NCBI RefSeq assembly: GCF_004135605.1
Contig: NZ_SDPT01000002.1
Span: forward strand, 496,001 to 560,000
Length of the DNA: 64,000 nucleotides
DNA from: Sphingomonas desiccabilis
Lineage (GTDB): Bacteria; Pseudomonadota; Alphaproteobacteria; Sphingomonadales; Sphingomonadaceae
Direction: 5' to 3'
Shown: positions 37,681 through 46,488 of the stretch, piece after piece
Layout: the number at the start of each line of letters is the position of its first letter
Position numbering within the stretch: position 1 is the first letter of the stretch
Notes under the pieces: model-generated
Database searches by the model: none
Seen by the model: only the letters and a program-made list of their open reading frames with translations
What the model was told of the DNA's origin: nothing
Position numbers and translations under genes: made by a program

Positions 37681-38582
37681 GGCACGATCACCGTTCCCAG
37701 CAACGGTACGCCGCCCTCCTCCAGCAAGCCGGTCAGCCGCTGGAGAGGGCGGAGGGCGCTGCCGTTGCGACTCGCCAGCACCAGGGCGCCGTCGAAGCCG
37801 CTCAGGATCGTGTCGACCGCACCGAAACGGGTCGACTGGCTTCGGGCGGAGAGGCTGAGAAGCACCAGCCGGTGTCGTCCGATGCGCCCTTCCAGCGCCT
37901 CCACCAGCGGCTGGCGCTCGAGCAGCTCGGCGCCCTCCGCCGATCCCGGGCCCGCGGGCAGCAACGATAGCCGCTCGATCGCAGTGGGCTGGATCGCGGC
38001 GCGGCCTTGGGGCTCCTGGAGCAGCGTCGACAGGCCGGCGCGGTTGTCGGTGCGGAAGAGTCGGTCCTGGGCGGGCGCTTGCAAATCGCCATCGACCAGC
38101 AGCGTGCGCCAGCCCAGCTGTGCGCAGACCACCGCCAGGTTCGCGGCGACGCTTGCCACCTCCACGGTGGCATCCAGGCCGATCAGGGCGACCGCGCGGC
38201 GGTCATCCGGCGTGTCGCCGTGCCAGCGGCTCGAAAATGCCCCGCGCAGATCGCGGATACGGGCGACCGCGTCGCTCTGGGCTTCGAAGGCGGCGAACAC
38301 GGTTGGATCAACGCGAGGGTCGCCCGGATGCAGCAGGGACCCGGCCCGGGCTGGTGGCGTGGTCGCGATGCTGGCGGCTGGGTTGCCAGGCCCCGATGCG
38401 GCTTCGGCACCGATGCTTGCGAGCTCCTGCGAAGGGGCGTCGATGGCATCTCCAGGGAAGTCCAGGGACGACGCCCGGGGCGCAAGGGGCGCGCCCAGGC
38501 TCGGATCGCCGCGGGCGTCGCTCGGCCAGAGCGCTCTGCCATCCGAACTGCCTGGATCAATCGCGGTGGAGCGCAGTCTCAT
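37677..38582 (-). CDS. BY-kinase/CpsD-like ATPase with degenerate Walker A
   Basis: 301 residues. Residues 1-95 are a low-complexity, probably disordered region. Residues about 96-301 have the CpsD/Wzc kinase fold: FEAQSDAVARIRDLRGAF, VAANLAVVCAQLGWRTLLVDGDLQAP (Walker A' LLVDGD, 161-166), GLSTLLQEP, LPAG and LVLASRNGSALRPL. The Walker A P-loop, normally GEGKST, reads LDATVEVAS (137-145) and has no Lys, so ATP binding is doubtful. No tyrosine cluster at the C-terminus. Overlaps GH5 by four bases and follows the AAA ATPase by 22. Confidence 0.72.
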   Translation of the reverse strand: MRLRSTAIDPGSSDGRALWPSDARGDPSLGAPLAPRASSLDFPGDAIDAPSQELASIGAEAASGPGNPAASIATTPPARAGSLLHPGDPRVDPTVFAAFEAQSDAVARIRDLRGAFSSRWHGDTPDDRRAVALIGLDATVEVASVAANLAVVCAQLGWRTLLVDGDLQAPAQDRLFRTDNRAGLSTLLQEPQGRAAIQPTAIERLSLLPAGPGSAEGAELLERQPLVEALEGRIGRHRLVLLSLSARSQSTRFGAVDTILSGFDGALVLASRNGSALRPLQRLTGLLEEGGVPLLGTVIVP

Positions 38583-38604
38583 GGCAGGATCCTCTCGATC
38601 GATT

Positions 38605-39942
38605 TCATTCTGCCGCCGCCACCGCCAGCGCAGGCTCGGTTGCCGCGAGCTGGAGCCGTGCGAGCAGAAACTGCGGCGCGAGTGAGTCCGCGAAGACGGC
38701 CGTCCCGGAGTCGTTGAAGAGCAGGGCAGGGGCGAGCGCCTGAGGCACCCGATCCGCCGCGACCGTCTGGTGTGCGGCGGCGTCGCAAGCGAGCGCCCGC
38801 AGCCGCTCCCGGAGCTCCGGGAGCCGGCAAAGGCGCTCGAGCAGCGCGGCGGCGGCGGCATTGACGCTGGCCCACTCCTCGAAGCTGCTGGCAAGGCCGG
38901 CACGCACCGCCCCCACGTCGACAGTGCTGGTGCCGGCCTCCACCGCCGCCAGTCCCGCGGCCTGGCAGAACAGGCGGACATGATAAGGAGAACCCGCCGC
39001 GGCCGCGCCGATCAGCATGCGCGCCTCTGCCGGAAAGGTGATGCCGCTGCGTCGCGCGCCTTCGTCGATCACCGCCTCGACGGCGCGCGGGCCGACGGGA
39101 CGGATCGGCACCGCGACCATGTGGCGCCGAAGCGACGGGTGGGCCTCGAGCAGCTCGTCTACGTCGGCGGCGATGCCGACGAGCAGGAACTGCAGCGGCG
39201 CGCGCGTGTCGGACAGCAGCTTCAGCAGGCTGGCCATCTGCGCCTTGGTCTGGCGGTTCTCGATCCGATCGAACTCGTCCACGATCAGGAAGATGCGCCG
39301 CGTGAGCCCCGGCGCCGCCGCGCTTGCGAAGTCGCGCGCGGTGAAATCGCGCTCCCCGAGCGCGGCAAGCGCCGCCCGGCCGGCGGGCCGCGCCTCCGCC
39401 TGCAGAAAGGGTAGATAGGGGCGCAGCAGGTCCGCGAACCCGGTGTCGCCGGTCGCGGCGTGATAGAGGGCGACGCATTCCGCCTCGTCGGCGAGGTCGC
39501 CGAAGATCCGGGCGAGCGATGTCTTGCCCGAGCCGCGGGCGCCGAAGACCACCGCATGCTGGCGCCGCTCAACGACCCCGTCCACGAGGCGGTTCAGCTC
39601 GGTCATGCGTCCGAGCAGTTCGTAGCGGTCGTCCACCGGTTGCGCGGCGTTGAAGGCGGCGATCACGCGAGCGCGCTGCGATCGTGCGCCTATCGCCGCC
39701 GCAAAGCGCTGCGCCGGAGCCAGGGTGCTCTCCGGCGTCGGGTGGGCCGGTATTGCGTCCAATTCGGAGATGTTTGCCGGATCTTGAGCCGCAGGCGTGT
39801 CGCTGAGCATGCTGTGTCTGCCGCCGTTGTGCGCAGCCGCGCGGGCAGGTGCGGGCCGCTCGTTCACCGCCCAGCACAGGATGCGGTGCACGGCACGCCG
39901 CACCTGGTGCCACCAACCGCCTGTCTTGCCATCATCTGCCAT
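38605..39942 (-). CDS. ExeA-like AAA ATPase
   Basis: 445 residues. N-terminal ~100 residues are variable and polar; the AAA domain follows with RYELLGRMTELNRLVDGV, Walker A GARGSGKT (134-141), Walker B FLIVDEFDRI and an arginine-finger region. The C-terminal half is helical (winged-helix type). ATPases of this ExeA/TniB-like shape accompany polysaccharide export clusters. The start is uncertain: M39942 (MADDGKTGGW) is used, but ATG 39813 and an upstream ATG at 40026 are possible; no clear ribosome site. First gene of the minus-strand trio. Confidence 0.7.
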   Translation of the reverse strand: MADDGKTGGWWHQVRRAVHRILCWAVNERPAPARAAAHNGGRHSMLSDTPAAQDPANISELDAIPAHPTPESTLAPAQRFAAAIGARSQRARVIAAFNAAQPVDDRYELLGRMTELNRLVDGVVERRQHAVVFGARGSGKTSLARIFGDLADEAECVALYHAATGDTGFADLLRPYLPFLQAEARPAGRAALAALGERDFTARDFASAAAPGLTRRIFLIVDEFDRIENRQTKAQMASLLKLLSDTRAPLQFLLVGIAADVDELLEAHPSLRRHMVAVPIRPVGPRAVEAVIDEGARRSGITFPAEARMLIGAAAAGSPYHVRLFCQAAGLAAVEAGTSTVDVGAVRAGLASSFEEWASVNAAAAALLERLCRLPELRERLRALACDAAAHQTVAADRVPQALAPALLFNDSGTAVFADSLAPQFLLARLQLAATEPALAVAAAE

Positions 39943-40090
39943 GTCCAAGTCGTACGGTGATCTCGGGAAGTAGAAAAGCCGATGCGCCAACAAGTGCGGC
40001 AGTATTGAACCAATCCAAGATTGCACTGCCCGGCAACCGGCGCGATCCCGACGGGCGGCTGCCTTGCGGCTGGTGGATCAAGGGGCGGAA

Positions 40091-41281
40091 ATGACGGGCG
40101 ATTTGTTGTTCGACAGCGGAGAAAACGGCAGCCGGGAGTCACCTGTCGCCTTCCTCTTCACCCAGCAGACGATCGGCCTCGGCGCTCGCAAGACCAGCAT
40201 GGTGTTCCTGGCAGAGGCGCTGCGGCGGCGCGGCTACCGGGTTCATGTAGTGACCGTGCAGCGGAGTTGGCTCAGCCGGCTGCGGCGGGATCAGGAACGC
40301 GCCACCGCGCGCGGTGTGCCCCGCAACCGCTGGTATGCGGCGGATGGCATGCAGGGGTTCCTTTGGGTTCCGCCGGTGCATCCGGTGGCGACGCGCGGCA
40401 AGGTGCGGCAGTGGATCTCGGCACCGCTGATCGCCGCCTATGGCGCCTTGTTGCCCCGCGCGGTGGTCGAGCCGCTCCGAAAGGCGGAACTGGTGGTGAT
40501 CGAAAGCTGCTCGGCGGTTGCGCTGTTCCGGCGTATCCGCCGGGTCGCTGCCCAGGCGCGCATCCTCTACAGCATGAATGACCGACTGACGGTGATCGGC
40601 ATGCATCCCGGGCTGCAGCGGCGGCTGCATGCCGATGCGCCGCGCTACGACCTGGTCCGCGTGCCGGCGCAAGCCCTGCTGGACGATCTGCCCGGAGCGC
40701 GCGCGGCGCTTGTCCGCCATGGCATCGATCGGCGCGCGTTCGACCGCGCCTCGGCTTCTCCCTATTCGGTCGGGCCGAATGCCGTGCTGATCGGCGACAT
40801 GATGCTGGACCAACCGCTGCTGGAGCGGCTGGCCCGGACGTTCCCAACGGTGCGGTTCCATTACTTCGGGCGCACGCCGCTCGCATTCGCCGCGCCTGCG
40901 AATCTGACCGCCTGGGGAGAGCAGCCGTTCGAGCGGCTGGTGCCGTTCGTCCAGCATGCGGACGTAGGCCTGGCGCTCTACCGGCGCGTGCCGGGTCTGG
41001 CCTATTTGGCCGAGTCCAGCCTCAAGAACCTCCAGTATCGCTACTGCGGCCTGCCGGTCGTCGGGCCGGAATTCGCGATGCGGGGCGTGCCGGGCGCCCT
41101 GTCCTATGATCCGGAGTGCGCGGGGAGTGCGGTGGAGGCGTTGCGCCGGGCACTGGCGAAGGGGCGTGGCCCCCCGGAGGCCGTGGCGGACTGGGACGAC
41201 GTCGCCGGTGAATTGCTCCGTCTGTCAGGCGCTCGCGAGGCGAGTGTCCATAGGTCCAGATCCAGCATCCATTCTGGATGA
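40091..41281 (+). CDS. GT-B glycosyltransferase, possibly GumK-like
   Basis: 396 residues. N-terminal Rossmann half (PVAFLFTQQTIGLGARKTSMVFLAEALRRRGYRVHVVTVQ) and C-terminal half (VRFHYFGRTPLAF, FVQHADVGLALYRRVP, SSLKNLQYRYCGLPVVGPEF) give a GT-B fold. The Ser-Leu-Lys-x-x-Gln-Tyr and cysteine-leucine-proline segment resembles GumK-type glucuronosyltransferases (GT70), but I cannot be sure. It is divergent from the AAA ATPase. AAGGGGCGG precedes ATG 40091. Confidence 0.75.
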   Translation: MTGDLLFDSGENGSRESPVAFLFTQQTIGLGARKTSMVFLAEALRRRGYRVHVVTVQRSWLSRLRRDQERATARGVPRNRWYAADGMQGFLWVPPVHPVATRGKVRQWISAPLIAAYGALLPRAVVEPLRKAELVVIESCSAVALFRRIRRVAAQARILYSMNDRLTVIGMHPGLQRRLHADAPRYDLVRVPAQALLDDLPGARAALVRHGIDRRAFDRASASPYSVGPNAVLIGDMMLDQPLLERLARTFPTVRFHYFGRTPLAFAAPANLTAWGEQPFERLVPFVQHADVGLALYRRVPGLAYLAESSLKNLQYRYCGLPVVGPEFAMRGVPGALSYDPECAGSAVEALRRALAKGRGPPEAVADWDDVAGELLRLSGAREASVHRSRSSIHSG

Positions 41282-41331
41282 ATTAAGCTACCTAATCGGA
41301 GCAGTCTTCGCGGCGAAGGCCGCGCATGCAA

Positions 41332-41361
41332 TTGCCAGAAGATTTGCTTCGGAAGTAAATC
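41332..41361 (+). promoter_or_regulatory. Candidate promoter with overlapping dyad upstream of the RTX gene
   Basis: -35-like TTGCCA (41332-41337), 18 bases, -10-like TAAATC (41356-41361). A 21-base inverted repeat with one mismatch, GATTTGCTTC-G-GAAGTAAATC (41341-41361), covers the -10, so a dimeric regulator could occlude it. The region is AT-rich compared with its neighbours. Confidence 0.45.
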
Positions 41362-41453
41362 ACACGGTGGCGCGTCGGTAAGTCCATTATCGGTTCTTCC
41401 CTTGGGACAAAATGTCTCGAAGCCGATACTGCGCGCATACTTGGGAGGTAGAT

Positions 41454-42035
41454 ATGGCCTACTATAATGGTACTTCGGGCGACAGCGTGATCGTGGCAGA
41501 TGGAAACGGGGCAGACGTGCTGAAGGGCGATGCCGGCAACGATCGCCTGAACGGCACCCACGGCACGGACCGCATCAAGGGAGGTTCGGGGGACGACAAT
41601 CTCGCCGGGCAGCAAGGCAACGACTATCTGCAGGGCGACGCCGGGGACGACATCCTCTTCGGCGGATCGGGAAGCGACTTCCTGTTCGGTGGATATGGTG
41701 CCGACAAGTTCGTCTTCGACGACTTCAACCACAGCGACGGCACCGTCGACATCATCAAGGACTTCAAGCTGACGCAGGGCGATACGATCCTGCTGAAGAA
41801 CGGCGTCACCATCACCGCGGCGGAGATCACCGATCTGCCCGACAGCCTCTACGCCGACAATGAGCGGCCCGACATCCGAATCACCCTGACGTCGGACAAC
41901 GGGTCGACCCAGGAGCTGTGGCTGGCGGACGTGATGACCGAGAAGGACAACAAGGCGCAGGACCGCCAGATCGCCGCGCTCGAGGATTATCTCGAGAGCC
42001 TGGGCTACACCGGCGGCCTCGCGTTCACAGCGTGA
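41454..42035 (+). CDS. Small RTX calcium-binding protein
   Basis: 193 residues. Glycine/aspartate nonapeptide repeats fill about residues 15-85 ([53 protein letters not shown]), each GGxGxDxLx turn binding Ca2+ in a beta roll. The rest (about 90-193) has a C-terminal RTX-type end, with [16 protein letters not shown], which is the usual Type I secretion signal region. No catalytic domain. The product is probably exported by a Type I system, none of which is in the window. GGGAGG precedes the ATG; the gene overlaps the methyltransferase by four bases. Confidence 0.82.
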   Translation: MAYYNGTSGDSVIVADGNGADVLKGDAGNDRLNGTHGTDRIKGGSGDDNLAGQQGNDYLQGDAGDDILFGGSGSDFLFGGYGADKFVFDDFNHSDGTVDIIKDFKLTQGDTILLKNGVTITAAEITDLPDSLYADNERPDIRITLTSDNGSTQELWLADVMTEKDNKAQDRQIAALEDYLESLGYTGGLAFTA

Positions 42036-42964
42036 GCGAGGCACCGGCACTCCGGCTGGTCTCGCAGGATATCGGCTCCGCCTCGCGCGGGGCCGATATC
42101 TCGACGGGCCAGGAGCCGATCGCGACGCTGGAAGCCCAGGTCGTGGTACCCTGTCCGCTGTGCGACCGGCGGGAGGCGTGGGGCTGGGGACATGAGAACG
42201 GCTATTCGGCGGTGAAGTGCGTCGGGTGCGGGCTGGTCTATGTCTCGCCGCGTCCGGCGGACGAGACGATCAGCGAGGCCACCCGCACGGGGCAGCACCG
42301 GCACGAGGCGGGGGCGATGTCGGTCGTCTACGCCCCCAGCCGCCGCAAGCTCGCGCGATACCGCAGTCGGATGCGCCGAGTGCTTGCCGGCGAACTGGGG
42401 CAGGATCCGGTGTCGTGGCTCGACATCGGTGCGGGCTTCGGCGAGCTGATCGAGGCGCTGGGCGACGTGCTTCCCGCCGGCTCTCGGATCCGGGGGATCG
42501 AGCCGATGGCGGCCAAGGCGGCACATGCGCGGGCACGCGGACTGCCGGTCACATCCGAGCCGCTCGCGCAGGTGACCGAGCGCTTCGACTTCGTATCGCT
42601 GATCAACGTGTTCTCGCACCTGCCGGACCCCGGTAGCTTCCTTTCGGGCCTTGGCCGGCTGGTGCGCCCCGGCGGTACGCTGGTGCTGATGACCGGCAAC
42701 GGCGCGGAACTCGACAGTGCGGACAGCTATCCGGACCGGCTCGACCTCCCCGACCATCTGGTGTTCGCCGGACGCCCGCAACTCGACGCCTTCCTAAGCG
42801 AAGCGGGGTTCGAGCCCTATCGGAGGGACCTGGTGCGGCTCGATACGGCGAGTTGGGCAGCCAAGGCGTTGATCAAGAAGACGCTCGGTCAGCCCGTGCC
42901 GCTCGTCATTCCGTATCGTTCCCGGTTCCGGGACATGCTGTATCTCGCGCGGCGGGTGCGATGA
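42032..42964 (+). CDS. Class I SAM-dependent methyltransferase with zinc ribbon
   Basis: 310 residues from a GTG overlapping the RTX stop. N-terminal zinc ribbon (CPLCDR, residues 42-47, and CVGCG at 62-66) precedes a Rossmann methyltransferase: motif [16 protein letters not shown], motif [27 protein letters not shown] and [13 protein letters not shown]. Zinc-ribbon methyltransferases of this type are found in polysaccharide and nucleotide-sugar clusters and modify sugars. Acceptor unknown. It overlaps the sulfotransferase start by four bases. Confidence 0.85.
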   Translation: MSEAPALRLVSQDIGSASRGADISTGQEPIATLEAQVVVPCPLCDRREAWGWGHENGYSAVKCVGCGLVYVSPRPADETISEATRTGQHRHEAGAMSVVYAPSRRKLARYRSRMRRVLAGELGQDPVSWLDIGAGFGELIEALGDVLPAGSRIRGIEPMAAKAAHARARGLPVTSEPLAQVTERFDFVSLINVFSHLPDPGSFLSGLGRLVRPGGTLVLMTGNGAELDSADSYPDRLDLPDHLVFAGRPQLDAFLSEAGFEPYRRDLVRLDTASWAAKALIKKTLGQPVPLVIPYRSRFRDMLYLARRVR

Positions 42965-43890
42965 GCGTTGCCTTGGAGCAGGCCGCTTCCGGCCCTGCCA
43001 AGGACTTGGCGCTGGCACCGGGCGGGGAAGGCGCACCCGAGGTGCCGCCGCTGCCGATCGACTTCCTCGTACTCGGCGCGCAGAAATGCGGCACCACCTG
43101 GATCCATCATGTCCTGAGCCAGCACCCCGAGGTGTTCATCCCGCCGGCCAAGGAGCTGCACTTCTTCAACAAGGCGGCGGGGCTGGCGCGCGGGCGCGGC
43201 TGGTATGCAGCGCAGTTCGCCGATGCCGCGCCCGGCCAGCTGCGCGGCGAATGCACGCCCAACTATCTGTGGAACCACCTCGCGCCGGAGGAGCGGCCCG
43301 CGCTCGGCGAGCGTCACGATCTCGGGCCGGCGCTGGCCGCGACGCGTCCTGGGTTGCGGTTGGTGGCGACGCTGCGAAACCCGGTCGACCGCGCCGTTTC
43401 CGCCTTTCACCATCACATCAACCAGGGGCGGATCGCGCCCGACGCGCGCATCCTCGACCATCTCTGGACGCTGGGTATCGCCTCAATGGGCATGTACGCG
43501 CGCCACCTGCGCCACTGGTTCGACGCCTTCGGGCGCGAGCCGCTGCTGGTGCTGGTCTATGAAGCGGACATCGCCCCCGACCGGGCAAAGCCGGTGACCG
43601 CCGAGCGGCTGTTCGCCCATCTCGGGATCGCGCCGTTTGTGGTGCCGTCGCTCTACGAACAGCGCAATGCGCGGCGCGGCTATCTCGCGATGCGGCTCGC
43701 GCGGCGGCTGCCGCCGTCGAGCCTTCCGGGCCGAGCGGTGCGTCGCGCGATCGAAGCGGTGACGCCGCAGCGCGTCGATCGCTGGTTCCGGTTCGAGGTG
43801 TCGGCCCAGGACCGCGCCGAGCTTGCCGGGCTGTTTGCACCGTATCAGCGCGAGCTGGAGGAATTGCTCGACCGGCGGATGCCGTGGTGA
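42961..43890 (+). CDS. PAPS-dependent sulfotransferase
   Basis: 309 residues. Sulfotransferase domain: 5'-phosphosulfate loop VLGAQKCGTTWIHHVLS (37-53, GTTW), catalytic-type PAKELHFF (62-69), and the 3'-phosphate site LRNPVDRAVSAF (138-149; R138, S147). It moves sulfate from PAPS to a hydroxyl or amine, here probably on a sugar. It ends a run of overlapping genes (RTX, methyltransferase, sulfotransferase) and lies 7-11 kb from cysD-cysNC-cysQ, which supply and recycle the donor. No signal or membrane segment; it acts on cytoplasmic intermediates. Confidence 0.9.
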   Translation: MSVALEQAASGPAKDLALAPGGEGAPEVPPLPIDFLVLGAQKCGTTWIHHVLSQHPEVFIPPAKELHFFNKAAGLARGRGWYAAQFADAAPGQLRGECTPNYLWNHLAPEERPALGERHDLGPALAATRPGLRLVATLRNPVDRAVSAFHHHINQGRIAPDARILDHLWTLGIASMGMYARHLRHWFDAFGREPLLVLVYEADIAPDRAKPVTAERLFAHLGIAPFVVPSLYEQRNARRGYLAMRLARRLPPSSLPGRAVRRAIEAVTPQRVDRWFRFEVSAQDRAELAGLFAPYQRELEELLDRRMPW

Positions 43891-44117
43891 GCGGCGCCTG
43901 GACCGCCGCGACGCCGCCGTAGCTGCCGGGCGGCGAGGGTGGCTATGGGGCAGGGCGCGGTCATACGCGGTCTGCCGCCGAGCGACCCGAAATGCACGCG
44001 GAGCGCGCCGACGGGCTGAGCGCCATCGCAGTGCCCCATCGAGGCTCTCGCTTCCTTGCGTCGGGTCGCGGGATCGCCGCGCGACGATCGGCATCGGGGC
44101 AGTCGCCGTGGCGTGTG

Positions 44118-44146
44118 TTGCTCAGGTAATACGGTTCGGCTAGCGT
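44118..44146 (+). promoter_or_regulatory. Candidate promoter of the DUF5694 gene
   Basis: TTGCTC (44118-44123), exactly 17 bases, TAGCGT (44141-44146), a spacing and -10 like the rplU promoter. It lies 28 bases before the ATG at 44175; GGGGGAGG (44160-44167) follows at good distance. No experimental support. Confidence 0.4.
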
Positions 44147-44174
44147 TCCTCCACTATCAGGGGGAGGCGCTGGA

Positions 44175-45287
44175 ATGATCGCATCGCTGGGCCGCATCGT
44201 CCGTACGTTCGTGTTGTGGAGCGCTCTGCCGCTGTCCGTCCTTCCCGCCGCGACGGCGCAGGCGCAGGCGTATCGTCCCGCCTTCCATCCGGAGACGTTG
44301 AAGGGGCCCCCCGCCGGCGCCCCCAACGAGGTGCTGGTGTTGGGCACGGCGCATCTGTCGGGGCTGCCGGAGACGTTCGAGCCGTCGATGCTGGCGCCGC
44401 TGCTCGACCGCCTCGCGGCCTGGCGCCCGACCGCGATCGCGACCGAGGACCTGTCCGGTCTGCAGTGCGACAGCTTGCGCCGCTACCCCGCGCGCTACGC
44501 CGAGACCGTCCCGGACTATTGCTGGGACCCGGCTCCGGCCGCTCGGGCGACCGGGCTGGACGTGCCGGCGGCGAATGCCGAGGCTGAGCGGCTGCTCGGC
44601 GCCTGGCCGACCGCGCCGACGCCGGCGCAACGTCGCCGCCTCGCCGCGACCCTACTGGCTGCCGGCGAGCGGGGGTCGGCCCTGGTGCAGTGGCTGCGCT
44701 TGCCCGCTCCCGAACGGCACGCGGGCGACGGGCTGAGCGCGGAGCTCGCTAAGCTGCTGGACGCCTATCGCGGCCGCCGTAACGAGACGGGGCAGATCGC
44801 CGCGGCACTTGCCGCGCGGCTCGGTCTGGAGCGGTTGTGGAGCGTCGACGACCATTCGGCCGATTCGGCGAGCAGTGCCGATCCGGCCGAGCGCAATGCC
44901 GCGGCCGATGCGATCTCCCGCGCGTGGGACAACCCGGCGACCCGCGCGCGTGCGGCCGAGGACGCTCGGCTGATGGCGCGGCTGGCGGCGCCGGGCGGCG
45001 TCCTGGCGCTGTATCGCGCGATGAACGCGCCAGAGGCGGCGATGCAGGTCTATCGTTCGGACATGGGCGCCGCGCTGGTCGAGCCGCAAGGATATGGCCG
45101 CGGCTACGTCGGCTATTGGGAAACGCGCAACCTGCGCATGGTGGCGAACATCCGCGACGTGCTCGCCCTGCACCCGGGCACGCGGCTGCTCGCGATCGTC
45201 GGCGCCTCCCACAAGGGGTATTACGAGGCGTATCTCGACCAGATGCACGACGTGGTGCTGGCCGATGCGGAGACGGTTCTGCGCTGA
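44175..45287 (+). CDS. DUF5694 secreted protein, TIKI/TraB-like fold
   Basis: 370 residues. A signal peptide (LWSALPLSVLPAATAQAQA, cleavage after AQA near 32) is followed by a DUF5694-like domain. The two GxxH motifs of the TIKI/TraB/EreA superfamily are visible: VLGTAHLSG (55-63) and AIVGASHKGY (near 340), with an acidic residue in ATEDLSGLQ. Superfamily members are metal-dependent hydrolases or proteases, the exact activity of DUF5694 being unknown. It is convergent with a TraB/GumN gene. Confidence 0.75.
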   Translation: MIASLGRIVRTFVLWSALPLSVLPAATAQAQAYRPAFHPETLKGPPAGAPNEVLVLGTAHLSGLPETFEPSMLAPLLDRLAAWRPTAIATEDLSGLQCDSLRRYPARYAETVPDYCWDPAPAARATGLDVPAANAEAERLLGAWPTAPTPAQRRRLAATLLAAGERGSALVQWLRLPAPERHAGDGLSAELAKLLDAYRGRRNETGQIAAALAARLGLERLWSVDDHSADSASSADPAERNAAADAISRAWDNPATRARAAEDARLMARLAAPGGVLALYRAMNAPEAAMQVYRSDMGAALVEPQGYGRGYVGYWETRNLRMVANIRDVLALHPGTRLLAIVGASHKGYYEAYLDQMHDVVLADAETVLR

Positions 45288-45309
45288 ACCGGTCGCGGCG
45301 CCCGTTGGG

Positions 45310-46200
45310 TCAACGCACAGGAGGCGAAATCCGCCGGACGCGCAGCCCCTTGGCGGCGAGCGCGTCCTGCAGCGATCCCGCACCCACGAGGTGGCCGGTG
45401 CCGACCGCGACGAACACCCGGCCCGGCTGCGCCATGCGGCGTGCGATCCAGGCCGCCCAGGCGGCGTTGCGGTCGGCGAGCACCCGCTGCTGCACCGCGT
45501 CCGAGGTCTGGCGCAGGTCGTCGGCGACGATGGCAGCGAGGGCGTCGGTATCGCCCCGGCTCCAGGCTTCGGCGGTGCGGCGCATGACGTCGGTCGCCGC
45601 TTCCTGGCCGTCGAGCACCCGCGTCAGCATCGCGATCTGCTCGGCCTCCGGCAGCTGGTCGAACATCGCGATCTGGTCTCGCTGGGTTTCGAGGCCCTCG
45701 ATCGGCTTGCCCGTACGTCGTGCGGACGCGGTGAGCACGGCCTCCACGCCTGCTTCCCGGCTGTAGCCGGTGCGGCGGAGCGGCAGGATCGAGAGCGAAG
45801 TCGCCGCGAGCCACGGATCCATGCGGTCGAACGCCCCTTCCGGATAGCCGGCGGCGCGCGTCGCGGCGGCGAGCTTCTTCGCATAACCCTGGGGCAAGCG
45901 CTCCGGGAGCGGCGGCGCATCGGCGGGTGGCGCGACGCGGCGAAGGGCTTCCTGCACTTCGGCCTCCGGCGGCGCGACGAGTTCGAGCACCAGCGCGTCG
46001 CTCGCCTCGAAGGCGCGGCGTACCGGCCCCTGGAACCAGGCGAGGTCGGGGCGCAGCTCGTGCACCGATCCGAACAGGTAGATGGTGGTGTCGGTGTCGC
46101 GCACCACCCACAGCGCCGGGCGGGCGGGCGCCGCCGGTCGCGCGGCAGGCCCGGCGAACATCAGCGCGAGCGTGGCTAGGAACAGGCGGGCGAGCGGCAT
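45310..46200 (-). CDS. TraB/GumN family protein
   Basis: 296 residues. Signal peptide (MPLARLFLATLALMFAGPAA), then LWVVRDTDTTIYLFGSVHEL with the first GxxH (GSVH), LVLELVAPP, and the second GxxH in VFVAVGTGHLVGAGSL close to the C-terminus. GumN-type proteins occur near xanthan genes and belong to the TIKI/TraB superfamily of putative metalloproteases. The enzyme is periplasmic or lipid-free secreted. It faces the DUF5694 gene with 22 bases between stops, so two proteins of the same fold lie tail to tail. Confidence 0.85.
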   Translation of the reverse strand: MPLARLFLATLALMFAGPAARPAAPARPALWVVRDTDTTIYLFGSVHELRPDLAWFQGPVRRAFEASDALVLELVAPPEAEVQEALRRVAPPADAPPLPERLPQGYAKKLAAATRAAGYPEGAFDRMDPWLAATSLSILPLRRTGYSREAGVEAVLTASARRTGKPIEGLETQRDQIAMFDQLPEAEQIAMLTRVLDGQEAATDVMRRTAEAWSRGDTDALAAIVADDLRQTSDAVQQRVLADRNAAWAAWIARRMAQPGRVFVAVGTGHLVGAGSLQDALAAKGLRVRRISPPVR

Positions 46201-46488
46201 GCGCTTGTCTTAGAGGCTGACGCGTGCAAGCAGAAGCGCGGCCGTGCGCGATGTGCAGGGTCGCGCCAGCGTCCATGTTGATCTGCATGGATGCCGTTAC
46301 TGGGCCACCCCAGAGCGGGCAGCCCGTAATGTCTGGCCTCCTCCGCGTTGCGCCACAGGACGAGTGGGCGGCCAAACGCGGAAACGGGGTGCGGAGCGCT
46401 TCCGCAGCGCTTGTAGGCATGCCCGGTTGTCGTGGACATAGGAGCGGTGACTCGCCGTACCACCGTGCGGGTCCATCCGGAGGTGTCG

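Noticed and set aside
36373..38685. 770-residue plus-strand frame opposite GH5 and the kinase-like gene
   Set aside because: No motif, low-complexity composition; the minus-strand genes have catalytic residues and coupled starts.
41301..41330. Hairpin CTTCGC-GGC-GAAG after the glycosyltransferase gene as a terminator
   Set aside because: Short stem and no T run; could be part of the leader instead.
43900..44110. Possible remnant of an acyltransferase (DGLSAIAV-like segment)
   Set aside because: Eight residues of resemblance only, with stop codons in the frame around it; not enough to call a pseudogene.
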